DNA from: an uncultured Prevotellaceae bacterium
GTDB taxonomy: Bacteria > Bacteroidota > Bacteroidia > Bacteroidales > Bacteroidaceae
Length of the DNA: 61,395 nt
Direction: 5' to 3'
Assembly (NCBI GenBank): GCA_902782305.1
Contig: CACZMV010000012.1
Span: forward strand, 1-61,395
How positions within the stretch are numbered: the first letter of the stretch is position 1; each line of letters opens with the position of its first letter. Positions 55,001 to 61,317 of the stretch are shown in pieces. The notes under the pieces were generated by a model that worked only from the letters and a program-made list of their open reading frames with translations, made no database searches and was not told the DNA's origin. The position numbers were made by a program, and so were the translations under genes.

Positions 55001-57149
55001 CTAACAAATCTTCAACAACATCCTTTGTGCATTGTTTGTGTATACAAAGACCGATTGGTCCTTGGCTGTTTTGCCCAATAGAATATACAACTTCATCTCC
55101 CACATTTGGTGATTCCAAAATCCCAGAATATGAAATCAATTCTGAAGTATAAAAATACAAATCTTTTTCTTGATTATAAGGTTTAATATATCCATAAGCA
55201 GCCCACATCTTCTTGATCTTACCCATTGAAGGAAGCAAGTCGCTGACATTATCGATGTAGATAGAATCATTAGGTTTTGCCGTAACTACATCATCAACAT
55301 CTCCCTCTTTTTTCTTTTTAGGCTTTAAAACCTCTGTCAAGTCGATTTTTCCAATAATCTTTGGACCTTGAATTGGCGTAACTTTGGGCTTGGATATTTC
55401 TTCTTCTTCAGATAAGGGCAAGTTAGAAGAATCTATTTGACTATTTTCATTGTCAGAGGGATTCACACCAATATTTACAACAGAAGAGTTGTCTTCAGGA
55501 ATATCATGCGATGATTCCATTTCGGTTTCATCATCGTTATTTATACCTTCATGTATACTATCATCTGTAAATAAAGCCGAAGAAGACAATAGATTTTTTA
55601 GTTGCTTTTTGAGTTCCCTTACCTTTTGAAGATTCTCAGTATGACTAATATTTTTCATAATAAAAGTCAACAAGCTCAATATTTGAGTTCTTTTATTATC
55701 TGAGACCCTATTTTGGTTGGACAAGAAACCTTCTAATGTTTCATAGAGTTCATAATATGACATCTCCATTATGACGCAATAAACTTTATCTTTTTTAAAT
55801 GGAAAAACAAAAACTCTTTGCCCTTTAACTAATTTTTCTTTGTTGTACCCGATAATTGAGCCTTTATAACAAGAGCCTGTATTACTGTCATCTGTGGTTA
55901 TCCATACCCTTCTGCTTTCCACCATGGTGATGGTAGCATTTGTATCGATTGTTGATGAGGAGTACAAACCTTCCGCTATCAAAATATCCTTTATGATGGC
56001 ACTAGCAAAAGAAAGGTCAATAGAGGTGACGCTATTGGAAGAGAACTTTGATTCAATACTTGAGATAGCATTACATCTGATTCTAATTGAATAATTATCT
56101 TTCAGCTCTAGCTGAACAAATTGCTTATTAAGAATTACGACTTTGCCACTCTTTAAAACTCCAAAAGTATTTATTTCCACATTATCACCAAGTTGAACTC
56201 CGTCTAAAATATCAAGAGGCTCCTGATTTCTTCCGACAATATTTGCAACATCGGAAGACTTTGATATATTATCCAAAGGGAATCGAAGATAAACCATAGT
56301 ATTTCCTACATTTCGTCTTTGCAAAGAATCACCAAATATTGCCTCTAAGAATAATATAAGTTTACGAAAACCATATTGAGAGTACTTTACCCCATTGGCT
56401 TTGAGTTTTGGAGCAATTTTTACGATATCTAACCATCCTTCTGAATCAGGAGTACAACTTTGAGTAATAATAGATAGTATTTTTTTAGCGACAGCATCCC
56501 TTTCTTCGTTTGGCAAAGTGATTATTTCGTTAGAATTGTCATCTTGGTAAGATGCTTCATCTTTATTAATATGCTCATCCTGGTCATCACTATCAAGGGA
56601 ATCCATTTTTTCAGATCCTGTGTTTATTTCATCTATAGCTGGTGTGGGCTTTTCTATGATTCCTTTCATCTCAATATCATTTTCAAATGATTTTATTGCC
56701 AAAGTCATTAAAGGTTGTGCGATTTTTTGGAGACGAATGCCTGGCCAACTGATTGGACTGGCATAACTAGCTTTAAGAATTTCACTTGTTAAAGGAACAT
56801 GATGAAAACTAAACACAACGTCACCATATTTTAAATACAAACAATATTCGTCTTTGTTGTAATAATATGACACATCATTGCTTTTAAGAACATCAATAAC
56901 TGTTACTAATTTTGCCGCATTAGCTTTTATTAAGTCATAAGACAAGTTGTCTTTGAACAATTCTGTCTTAATAGCCGCATTCAAAAGATTTAAAGCGCAT
57001 AGCATCAGAAACACCTCATCTTCATTCCTCGGATGAAGAAATAAGACAACATTAATAGCCTTCTTTACCATTTCCTCGTTTATGGGCATACTTTCTCCTT
57101 GGCCAAACTGATTGTATAATTCGATGGCGCTATTGCTAATCTCATTCAT
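52071..57149 (-). CDS. Giant multidomain protein: OST-HTH-like, cold-shock-like, helical, Ig-like and ATPase regions
   Basis: 1692 residues, no membrane segment. Regions: 1-160 unique; 215-292 OST-HTH/LOTUS-like (SEGWLDIVKIAPKLKANGV, YSQYGFRKLILFLEAIFG); 510-600 acidic disordered; 641-706 cold-shock-like (MGKIKKMWAAYGYIKPYN, LYFYTSELI, GDEVVYSIGQNSQGPIG); 750-1180 helical repeats (TPR-like); 1190-1310 Ig/CARDB-like; 1330-1600 P-loop ATPase with Walker A GQKRSGKSS (~1358) and Walker B HFVIFIDEF (~1457), then a C-terminal winged helix. OST-HTH and cold-shock folds bind RNA, so RNA sensing is likely (inference). First gene of the operon, preceded by TATATTTG. Confidence 0.75.
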   Translation of the reverse strand: MNEISNSAIELYNQFGQGESMPINEEMVKKAINVVLFLHPRNEDEVFLMLCALNLLNAAIKTELFKDNLSYDLIKANAAKLVTVIDVLKSNDVSYYYNKDEYCLYLKYGDVVFSFHHVPLTSEILKASYASPISWPGIRLQKIAQPLMTLAIKSFENDIEMKGIIEKPTPAIDEINTGSEKMDSLDSDDQDEHINKDEASYQDDNSNEIITLPNEERDAVAKKILSIITQSCTPDSEGWLDIVKIAPKLKANGVKYSQYGFRKLILFLEAIFGDSLQRRNVGNTMVYLRFPLDNISKSSDVANIVGRNQEPLDILDGVQLGDNVEINTFGVLKSGKVVILNKQFVQLELKDNYSIRIRCNAISSIESKFSSNSVTSIDLSFASAIIKDILIAEGLYSSSTIDTNATITMVESRRVWITTDDSNTGSCYKGSIIGYNKEKLVKGQRVFVFPFKKDKVYCVIMEMSYYELYETLEGFLSNQNRVSDNKRTQILSLLTFIMKNISHTENLQKVRELKKQLKNLLSSSALFTDDSIHEGINNDDETEMESSHDIPEDNSSVVNIGVNPSDNENSQIDSSNLPLSEEEEISKPKVTPIQGPKIIGKIDLTEVLKPKKKKEGDVDDVVTAKPNDSIYIDNVSDLLPSMGKIKKMWAAYGYIKPYNQEKDLYFYTSELISYSGILESPNVGDEVVYSIGQNSQGPIGLCIHKQCTKDVVEDLLEKFRYDTKTYSHLKKHIDDFDTLYSEASGNTGGLAYYLEQVEVNPRASFSPNDVEKRFAENLSPDEYVIAIEYLIDEVVKKDPAKCYNLFLRSSSYARSHNMYDAAKHLINKALEVYKGEKGKVSYFRTFLKNINSLSDRLSNRIEINEKTIAQNLEISRHAFPFIPVFVRDSILAYKEFNGITPDKDTIRTGLYKEDYIKSIKLNNADDKTYLTLMKLQLAFHPKEYNPKDDIAKYLVIRAKNIIAAGEEQRYNEVRYLLRLAFRLKSFEKGFDDTVGLYLMTLGDYTSSEIDMYMSGRQSDYKFDDLLKKILVNEVDNTLELSLLAESNADIKDLLIREYEKVGKNIDSFNEYPTILNEIKKRYTQYSANPAKNFMSFISYLQTSSILLDNEMTVVKNDFIKIVSDLTDFNTGQKYNAICDAYNNIIQKIGAIIPNLIDHPTEIGYETILPALRLLKKNVCVKFEELEQRANPTIQVGILGSVGLEDTKSVELKVEIRNSGDSARSVHINSLNVYGDDLAEDNNINIDVTLPAGGDKVINVELPLSDNAADGKIAEVEFEIDYDDIYIATEQRIPRSSIICKTINFEIKPFVEIENKFRQCSGGEELEAGDEMFYGRNKLINDIQEAILQGTKNQIAIYGQKRSGKSSLLNQIKGKLELDDSHSVICGKFNLLGLPDNELNPVRWILKSIAESLLPGIRKHGFNKSTVSNFFTEEPDAFTALGDFIEHINTIDELKDSHFVIFIDEFTYLYQLIKNKKVNEDFMRRWIALIEKPGINLQAIVAAQDTLPHFMNESYASNCFNKFSKEPLSYLNKEEALQLIKNPIKDVIFHNHSDELIYDYTSGSAFFTQIFCTRLVDYLNSEKSNVVGKEEIEIVAERLCTGTHRLEKSTFECLTKEADGSDFNEADNIRVLKAIAEHTRAGGYVNMDDLHIDFAPEKLKSVLGNLYDRRVISKQDKGYSINVKLFVKWILNN

Positions 57150-57182
57150 ATTCGTGTTTTATATTTAATCCGAATTTTAGCG

Positions 57183-57190
57183 CAAATATA
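57183..57190 (-). promoter_or_regulatory. -7 promoter box of the giant-protein operon
   Basis: Minus-strand TATATTTG, ending 33 nt before the ATG at 57149. No good -33 box. Confidence 0.5.
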
Positions 57191-57285
57191 CACATTATTT
57201 ATTAGAAAAGAGTTAGAAACGTAAATAAAAAGGCTTGATAATAATCATTTTTAATATTTCCTGCTCACATTTGGGGAATAATTGC

Positions 57286-57293
57286 TATCTTTG
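57286..57293 (+). promoter_or_regulatory. -7 box of the small transcription unit
   Basis: TATCTTTG, 80 nt before the first tiny ORF. The nearest TTTG (57270-57273) is only 12 nt upstream, so the -33 box is non-standard. Transcript predicted from ~57300 to 57589. Confidence 0.5.
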
Positions 57294-57372
57294 CACTGCT
57301 TTTGCAAGCTCATACTGGTCTGGAAGTAGGCACGACCTTAATATACCTACATAACTTAAATTGAAGCAGACG

Positions 57373-57432
57373 ATGGAAACAATAGTTTTAAGTAACTGCA
57401 GTTTTAACAACTGCGTTTTCAATGACTGTTAG
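57373..57432 (+). CDS. 19-residue Cys/Asn-rich peptide ORF
   Basis: Encodes METIVLSNCSFNNCVFNDC. The second half is built from N-C-x-F-N units, like a fragment of pentapeptide-type repeats, with three cysteines. The stop TAG lies at the start of an 11-bp inverted repeat (TTAGATTGAGG at 57429-57439, CCTCAATCTAA at 57454-57464). Too short for automatic callers. Translation is not proven; position within a promoter-terminator unit is the only support. Confidence 0.4.
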   Translation: METIVLSNCSFNNCVFNDC

Positions 57433-57468
57433 ATTGAGGTTGTAAACTAGAAGCCTCAATCTAACAAG

Positions 57469-57546
57469 ATGACAAGAGGTGAAAAGTGGAGCCTAGGCAT
57501 CACTATAATGAGTTTTATTGCTCAAGTCATCTCAATGATTCTTTGA
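57469..57546 (+). CDS. 25-residue hydrophobic peptide ORF
   Basis: Starts MTRGEKW and continues with a hydrophobic stretch (SLGITIMSFIAQVISMI) long enough to span or insert in a membrane. Charged N-terminus plus single helix is the shape of type I toxin peptides and of small membrane-acting effectors. It begins 4 nt after the inverted repeat and ends 14 nt before the terminator. Not proven; could also be chance. Confidence 0.4.
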   Translation: MTRGEKWSLGITIMSFIAQVISMIL

Positions 57547-57560
57547 TTGAGCAGATAGTT

Positions 57561-57589
57561 CTTGGAGGGCATCAAGCCCTCCAAGTTTT
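57561..57589 (+). terminator. Perfect intrinsic terminator
   Basis: CTTGGAGGGC, loop ATCAA, GCCCTCCAAG, then TTTT. Ten uninterrupted pairs, 14 nt past the 25-residue ORF. Confidence 0.9.
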
Positions 57590-57690
57590 GTATGCTCCAT
57601 ACATAAGCATACAAGCTAGCAACTAGCGAGCATCCATACTATAGCCTGCTTCTATACTTACCCATAAGTACGGCTACAGTATGCCTACAC
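57588..57690. other. Dense cluster of inverted repeats
   Basis: TTGTATGCT/AGCATACAA (57588-57614), GCTAG/CTAGC (57615-57627), TACTTA/TAAGTA (about 57654-57669) nested in TACT-TAGCC/GGCTA-AGTA with one mismatch. TGCCTAC (57682-57688) also complements GTAGGCA at 57326-57332, so the two ends of the 57.3-57.7 kb region can pair. No protein-coding signal. Confidence 0.5.
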
Positions 57691-57773
57691 CCTAAGTAAG
57701 ACTCACCAACTATTTAATTATGCCATGGGAAAATATGGGAATAGTGATTAGTATATGACAAAATTGGTAGACA

Positions 57774-57805
57774 TTTGGTTTTCTCCGAATTATTTATTAT
57801 CTTTG
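57774..57805 (+). promoter_or_regulatory. Promoter of the 57845 gene
   Basis: Perfect TTTG (57774-57777), 20 nt, TATCTTTG (57798-57805), 39 nt before the ATG. Confidence 0.85.
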
Positions 57806-57844
57806 CAGACGTAATTATGAAATAAAGAATCTTGAGAATAAATT

Positions 57845-58330
57845 ATGGAAACCAAAGTTATAATAAGACAATGTCACACACATGATGTGAGTATTAAAAT
57901 GCTTGCATATGTTGTTTATAATCACATAGAATTGTTTGGAAACGACGAAGGGGAAAATATATCAATTACACATGAATTTCCTAACACAATAGGCAAAACA
58001 ACCTGTATAGATACTGATTTAGTTGAAAATCCAGATATCTATTATACAACTCGTGGCAATCGTAAATACATGTCTAGAATGATCCGAGGCGTTGAAGCCC
58101 AGAATTGTTCTTGCATGACAATGGTTATTCGGAAATATAGGTGGGAACACAAAAGTGATGTAAATTTACTATTTGTATATGTAGTAACTTCATATATTGG
58201 CAAAAAGGCTCCAAAAGAATATACGGAAATACAATATAAGCGTTCCATAGGACATATTGACTTTACACAAGAAGAAGAGAAAGAGGCCGAAGTTTTTTGG
58301 AGTCACCATGCATTGTTAGAAGAATTATGA
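57845..58330 (+). CDS. Uncharacterised 161-residue protein
   Basis: Soluble, no signal peptide. Visible: METKVIIRQCHTHDVSIKMLAYVVYNHIELFG, a central TTRGNRKYMSRMIRG and CSCMTMVIRKYRWEH, hydrophobic NLLFVYVVTSYIGKKAPKEY, acidic C-terminus (QEEEKEAEVFWSHHALLEEL). No family recognised. Own strong promoter. Located between the predicted small transcription unit and the DUF3800 gene in an AT-rich accessory stretch. Confidence 0.7.
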   Translation: METKVIIRQCHTHDVSIKMLAYVVYNHIELFGNDEGENISITHEFPNTIGKTTCIDTDLVENPDIYYTTRGNRKYMSRMIRGVEAQNCSCMTMVIRKYRWEHKSDVNLLFVYVVTSYIGKKAPKEYTEIQYKRSIGHIDFTQEEEKEAEVFWSHHALLEEL

Positions 58331-58515
58331 TTAATTGTCTCCGAACCATACAGCTTCCCCCTCCCTTGCTACTCTCTTTCTAGCCCCTTGCTACGCCTAC
58401 GCTCTGTCTACGCTAGACCTATGCTACACAATTTCAAAGATAGCACAATAAATCCCCGAAAACATTACTATTTCTCGTAAAAGTTTTGTATCTTTGCAGG
58501 CATATTAAATAAACT
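58331..58515. other. Intergenic region with CTAC-rich stretch and DUF3800 promoter
   Basis: 58358-58425 is C/T-rich with TTGCTAC twice and several CTACGC-like words, including the small hairpin GTCTA-CGC-TAGAC; nothing recognisable. TATCTTTG at 58489-58496 is the -7 box for the DUF3800 gene, 19 nt before its ATG. Confidence 0.45.
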
Positions 58516-59376
58516 ATGTATTACATCTGGACAGACGAGAGTGATTCTACAGGTAAGTACTATGCCAATTTCTATGGTGGTATACTTATCCGGTCGGAGC
58601 ATTATGAAGAGGTGCTCCAAAGGCTTTCTGCTATAGTGAAAGAAGTCGGACTTGAGGGCGAAGAAATTAAATGGCAGAAGGTGAACGAGTACACAGAACA
58701 AAGATACAAGAGAATCATGGATGTCTTGTTTGAATTGCTGAGCGAAGGGAAAGCAAAGATTAGAATTTTCTTCCGGCATCGGCAATACAAGGCTTTTGAG
58801 TTGAATAATGAACAAAGGAGACATGAATATCAGATTCTTTATTATCATTTCATCAAGAATGATTTCGGACTAATTTATAGCAATCCGAAAGGAAAGGACG
58901 TTAGGGTAAGATTGCTTATTGATGACATGCCACTGAAAGGACCTGATAGGGATAGTTTCCTGAAGGCAATCTACCATTTAAATGATTTGGTCCAATTTCA
59001 AAAGGCACACATACATATTAAAGACGGTGATGTTGCAGAAGTCAATTCCAAGAAACATTTACCATTACAAGTGATGGACGTTGTGCTAGGGGCTATGTGT
59101 TTCCGTCTGAATGATAAACACAAAGAACGTGGTATTGACGGAAAGCGCGCCAAGCGGAACATAGTTAAGGAAAGGCTATATAAACACATCTCGAAAAGAA
59201 TCTTTGAACTACACCCAGGTTTTAATATCGGTATGACAACACCTATCACTAAGAAGTCTGACTTATGGGAAGAGCCATATTTACACTGGAACTTTGTCCC
59301 CAAACGTTTCACGAAGGATAAGAAATTTACGAAGCATCATAAAAAAGAAACAGCCCCGTACAACCTACACGAGTGA
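58516..59376 (+). CDS. DUF3800 domain-containing protein
   Basis: 286 residues. N-terminal YYIWTDESDSTGKYYANFYGGIL is the DUF3800 Asp-Glu-Ser motif; a second acidic strand is RLLIDDMPL, and the C-terminal LPLQVMDVVLGAM completes the RNase H-like pattern. Catalytic activity is not established for the family, though the acidic set suggests a nuclease. Often found in defence islands and mobile regions. The C-terminal tail is strongly basic (KDKKFTKHHKKE), suiting nucleic-acid contact. No partner gene is coupled. Confidence 0.85.
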   Translation: MYYIWTDESDSTGKYYANFYGGILIRSEHYEEVLQRLSAIVKEVGLEGEEIKWQKVNEYTEQRYKRIMDVLFELLSEGKAKIRIFFRHRQYKAFELNNEQRRHEYQILYYHFIKNDFGLIYSNPKGKDVRVRLLIDDMPLKGPDRDSFLKAIYHLNDLVQFQKAHIHIKDGDVAEVNSKKHLPLQVMDVVLGAMCFRLNDKHKERGIDGKRAKRNIVKERLYKHISKRIFELHPGFNIGMTTPITKKSDLWEEPYLHWNFVPKRFTKDKKFTKHHKKETAPYNLHE

Positions 59377-59423
59377 GCTACGTCAACGTAACCTTTCAGT
59401 TGCAAAGGACTTATTTCTGGTTG

Positions 59424-59454
59424 CAAAGTTACAACATTTTTTTGAATAACCAAA
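59424..59454 (-). promoter_or_regulatory. Orphan promoter antisense to the DUF3800 gene
   Basis: Minus strand: TTTG (59454-59451), 19 nt, TAACTTTG (59431-59424). No leftward gene follows, so it would give antisense RNA over the DUF3800 3' end, or it is a relic. Confidence 0.5.
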
Positions 59455-59616
59455 AGATTTCTGGAAAAACTTGCTATTATTTATCAAAATAGGTATCTAT
59501 TTGTTGTTTTATGATGTCTTTTATTTGCTTTCGTAATTTATTATCACCACTTGACCTTAAGTCGCTTTGCTAGTCAAAGAAACCTTGTGAAAGGGGAAGG
59601 AGAGGGTAGGGACAAG

Positions 59617-59643
59617 AAAAAAGGAAGCCTGGCGGGCTTCCTT
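59617..59643 (-). terminator. Terminator after the MNT gene
   Basis: Read leftward: AAGGAAGCC, loop CGCCA, GGCTTCCTT, then TTTTC. Nine perfect pairs, 30 nt past the stop. Confidence 0.85.
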
Positions 59644-59673
59644 ATATTAATTATTATTATGGTTAACTGATTA

Positions 59674-59967
59674 TCAGACATAAATCACATCACGATTAAT
59701 ATTTGATTTGAAAAGAGGACGCAGGGAGTCGCGAAGTCTTACCAAATCAACCTCGCAGCCAAAGAGTTGCTTCAAAGCTTCTTTCAACTCGTACATCAAT
59801 TGAAGTGTAGGCTTTTTAACCTCCACTACAATATCGATATCACTATCCTCAGTGTGTTCGTTTCTTGCAACAGAACCGAAAATTCCGAGTCTAGTTATTC
59901 CATACTTCTTAGCAAACATCTTCTTGAAGTCTGACAACTTATGAATACAGTCTTGAAGTACTAGCAT
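59674..59967 (-). CDS. MNT-type nucleotidyltransferase (MntA/MNT antitoxin family)
   Basis: 97 residues. Minimal nucleotidyltransferase with GIFGSVARNEHTEDSDIDIVVE (GSx10DxD) and a third acid in CEVDLVRLRD. Such proteins usually pair with a HEPN toxin gene of ~110-140 residues (type VII-like HEPN/MNT), modifying it by AMPylation. No HEPN partner is adjacent here, so it is orphan. Strong promoter upstream and terminator downstream make it monocistronic. Confidence 0.9.
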   Translation of the reverse strand: MLVLQDCIHKLSDFKKMFAKKYGITRLGIFGSVARNEHTEDSDIDIVVEVKKPTLQLMYELKEALKQLFGCEVDLVRLRDSLRPLFKSNINRDVIYV

Positions 59968-59992
59968 AACATCCTTTTATTATTTCTGCCTG

Positions 59993-60024
59993 CAAAGATA
60001 GCATATTTCTGCTTATCTTCCAAA
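59993..60024 (-). promoter_or_regulatory. Promoter of the MNT gene
   Basis: Minus strand: TTTG (60024-60021), 20 nt, TATCTTTG (60000-59993), 25 nt before the ATG. All bases match consensus. Confidence 0.85.
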
Positions 60025-60048
60025 CTTTATGGGATAAAAGAATAAAAA

Positions 60049-60819
60049 TTACTTGATAGCTCTTAGCCACAAATCGGCCATCTTCTGATGACCTGCTGCC
60101 GTTGGGTGAATACCGTCCCAAATCCAGTAGGAGGCATTTTTCGCGGTAAGTTCGTTGAACAGCTTTTCGTAATCAAGTAGCGTGGCATGATAGTCTGATG
60201 CTATACGGCGAACAACAGTAGCACATTCCGCTATAAGGGCTTTACGCTGCTGATAATTATCCTGCGAGCCAATCCGCCCGACCTGTGCTACAAAGGGCGT
60301 TCCGAGCGCAATCTTTACATCCGGATTTGCAGTACGAAGTTGGTCGAGTAGCTGACGATAATCCTTCTCCCACTGCTTCATGTCGAGCGTGGCCTTTCCA
60401 CTCAAAAATTTGTCAACATCGTTCGTTCCAACCAGTAGCGTAACCATATCAGGGTTGAGGTCGAGACAGTCTGCTTGCCAACGTCCCTGCAGGTCTAGCA
60501 GCGTATTGCCTGATATGCCACGATTGAAGAACTGAGTCTCCAGCTCTGGGTAGTCGCTCTGAATTCTGGCTGCACATAGCATCATGTAGCTGTGTCCGTA
60601 GATGTGGTTCAGGTCCTTCTTGTTCCGTTGTTCTGTGGGCATCATGTTGCCTCCGCTACGTCCCCAACCACCATCGGTAATAGAGTCGCCGATGAACAGA
60701 AAACGCATCCCTTTCTTAATCACACTGCAGATGTTTGCAATCGTATTGTTAGCCCCCATATTCATACCTATATGAGGCGATACAATAATCAATGTCAGTA
60801 ATAACAGTAGTTTCTTCAT
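60049..60819 (-). CDS. Secreted SGNH/GDSL hydrolase
   Basis: 256 residues from ATG 60819, which gives a signal peptide (MKKLLLLLTLIIVSPHIG); an earlier in-frame ATG at 60855 lies in the promoter. SGNH blocks: FIGDSITDGGWG (nucleophile S46), GISGNTLLDL (Gly), LVGTNDVDKF (Asn), WDGIHPTAAGHQ (Asp, His). Likely a periplasmic esterase removing acyl groups from polysaccharide or peptidoglycan; substrate unknown. The -7 box ends 5 nt before the ATG, so the mRNA may be leaderless. Confidence 0.9.
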   Translation of the reverse strand: MKKLLLLLTLIIVSPHIGMNMGANNTIANICSVIKKGMRFLFIGDSITDGGWGRSGGNMMPTEQRNKKDLNHIYGHSYMMLCAARIQSDYPELETQFFNRGISGNTLLDLQGRWQADCLDLNPDMVTLLVGTNDVDKFLSGKATLDMKQWEKDYRQLLDQLRTANPDVKIALGTPFVAQVGRIGSQDNYQQRKALIAECATVVRRIASDYHATLLDYEKLFNELTAKNASYWIWDGIHPTAAGHQKMADLWLRAIK

Positions 60820-60824
60820 GTTGG

Positions 60825-60856
60825 CAAAGATAGTACTTTTTTGTTTATCTTCCAAA
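60825..60856 (-). promoter_or_regulatory. Promoter of the SGNH gene
   Basis: Minus strand: TTTG (60856-60853), 20 nt, TATCTTTG (60832-60825), with the ATG only 5 nt further on. Consensus-perfect. Confidence 0.85.
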
Positions 60857-60865
60857 TTTTCGCAT

Positions 60866-60900
60866 AAAAAACCTCAGCGGGGGAGGGCGCTGAGGTTTTT
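60866..60900 (-). terminator. Terminator after the amidase gene
   Basis: ACCTCAGCG (60871-60879) pairs with CGCTGAGGT (60888-60896), flanked by A5 and T5; works leftward for the amidase gene and probably in both directions. Confidence 0.9.
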
Positions 60901-60903
60901 GAA

Positions 60904-61317
60904 TTAGAGAGATTTGTACTCTTTGCATGAGAAACAGGGGCAATCCTTGTGGACATTGGGCAGCTCGCGGTGGCCCAGAATCTTGGCGTCGGGGTAATCG
61001 ACCTTGAGGCTGCGCAGCAGGGCTACCAGGGCTGCCTTCTGCGCTGGGGTGCGCGTGTCGGCCGCGCGCCCATGCTCGTCTAAGCCACCTTCATAGCAGA
61101 TGCCGATGCTGTGGGCGTTGTAGCGGCGGGCATGCATGCCGACTTCGGCTTCACTGCGGGTCTGGTAGAGCTGGCCATCACGGGTGATGTAGTAGTGGTA
61201 GCCGATGCCCTTGCCGTGAAACTGGGCATTATGACACGCCCGGAGGTCTTCGACGGTGAAACACTGGTTGCTACGTGTTGCGGAGCAATGGATGACGATG
61301 AGGGAGATTTTACGCAT
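60904..61317 (-). CDS. N-acetylmuramoyl-L-alanine amidase (T7-lysozyme-like)
   Basis: 137 residues, no signal peptide. Amidase_2 fold: first zinc His in VIHCSAT, YHYYITRDGQLYQTR, VGMHARRYNAHSIGICYEGG, and GHRELPNVHKDCPCFSC with the remaining ligands. Cleaves the bond between muramic acid and L-Ala in peptidoglycan. The same small amidase is common in Bacteroidales beside a HU-like protein gene and a 'smalltalk' peptide; here such a peptide is encoded directly upstream (61314-61395). Prophage or mobile-element origin is possible. Confidence 0.93.
   Translation of the reverse strand: MRKISLIVIHCSATRSNQCFTVEDLRACHNAQFHGKGIGYHYYITRDGQLYQTRSEAEVGMHARRYNAHSIGICYEGGLDEHGRAADTRTPAQKAALVALLRSLKVDYPDAKILGHRELPNVHKDCPCFSCKEYKSL

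Larger units (their letters stand above)
59377..59673. other. Intergenic region with a leftward orphan promoter
   Basis: 297 nt without ORF. Contains a minus-strand promoter-like pair (59424-59454) pointing into the end of the DUF3800 gene, a degenerate partial match to the 22190/28641 repeat (GACCTTAAGTCGCTTTG, 59553-59569), and the terminator of the MNT gene. Confidence 0.5.

Noticed and set aside
57588-57690. Retron-like or DGR-like non-coding RNA
   Set aside because: There is no reverse transcriptase gene in the window and the repeats do not match an msr-msd layout.
42700-57800. Integrase-bounded genomic island
   Set aside because: Accessory-looking and AT-rich, but no integrase, tRNA site or direct-repeat ends were found, so island borders cannot be given.
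58358-58425. CTAC-rich stretch as an att site or integron element
   Set aside because: Words such as TTGCTAC recur but without regular spacing or a core site.
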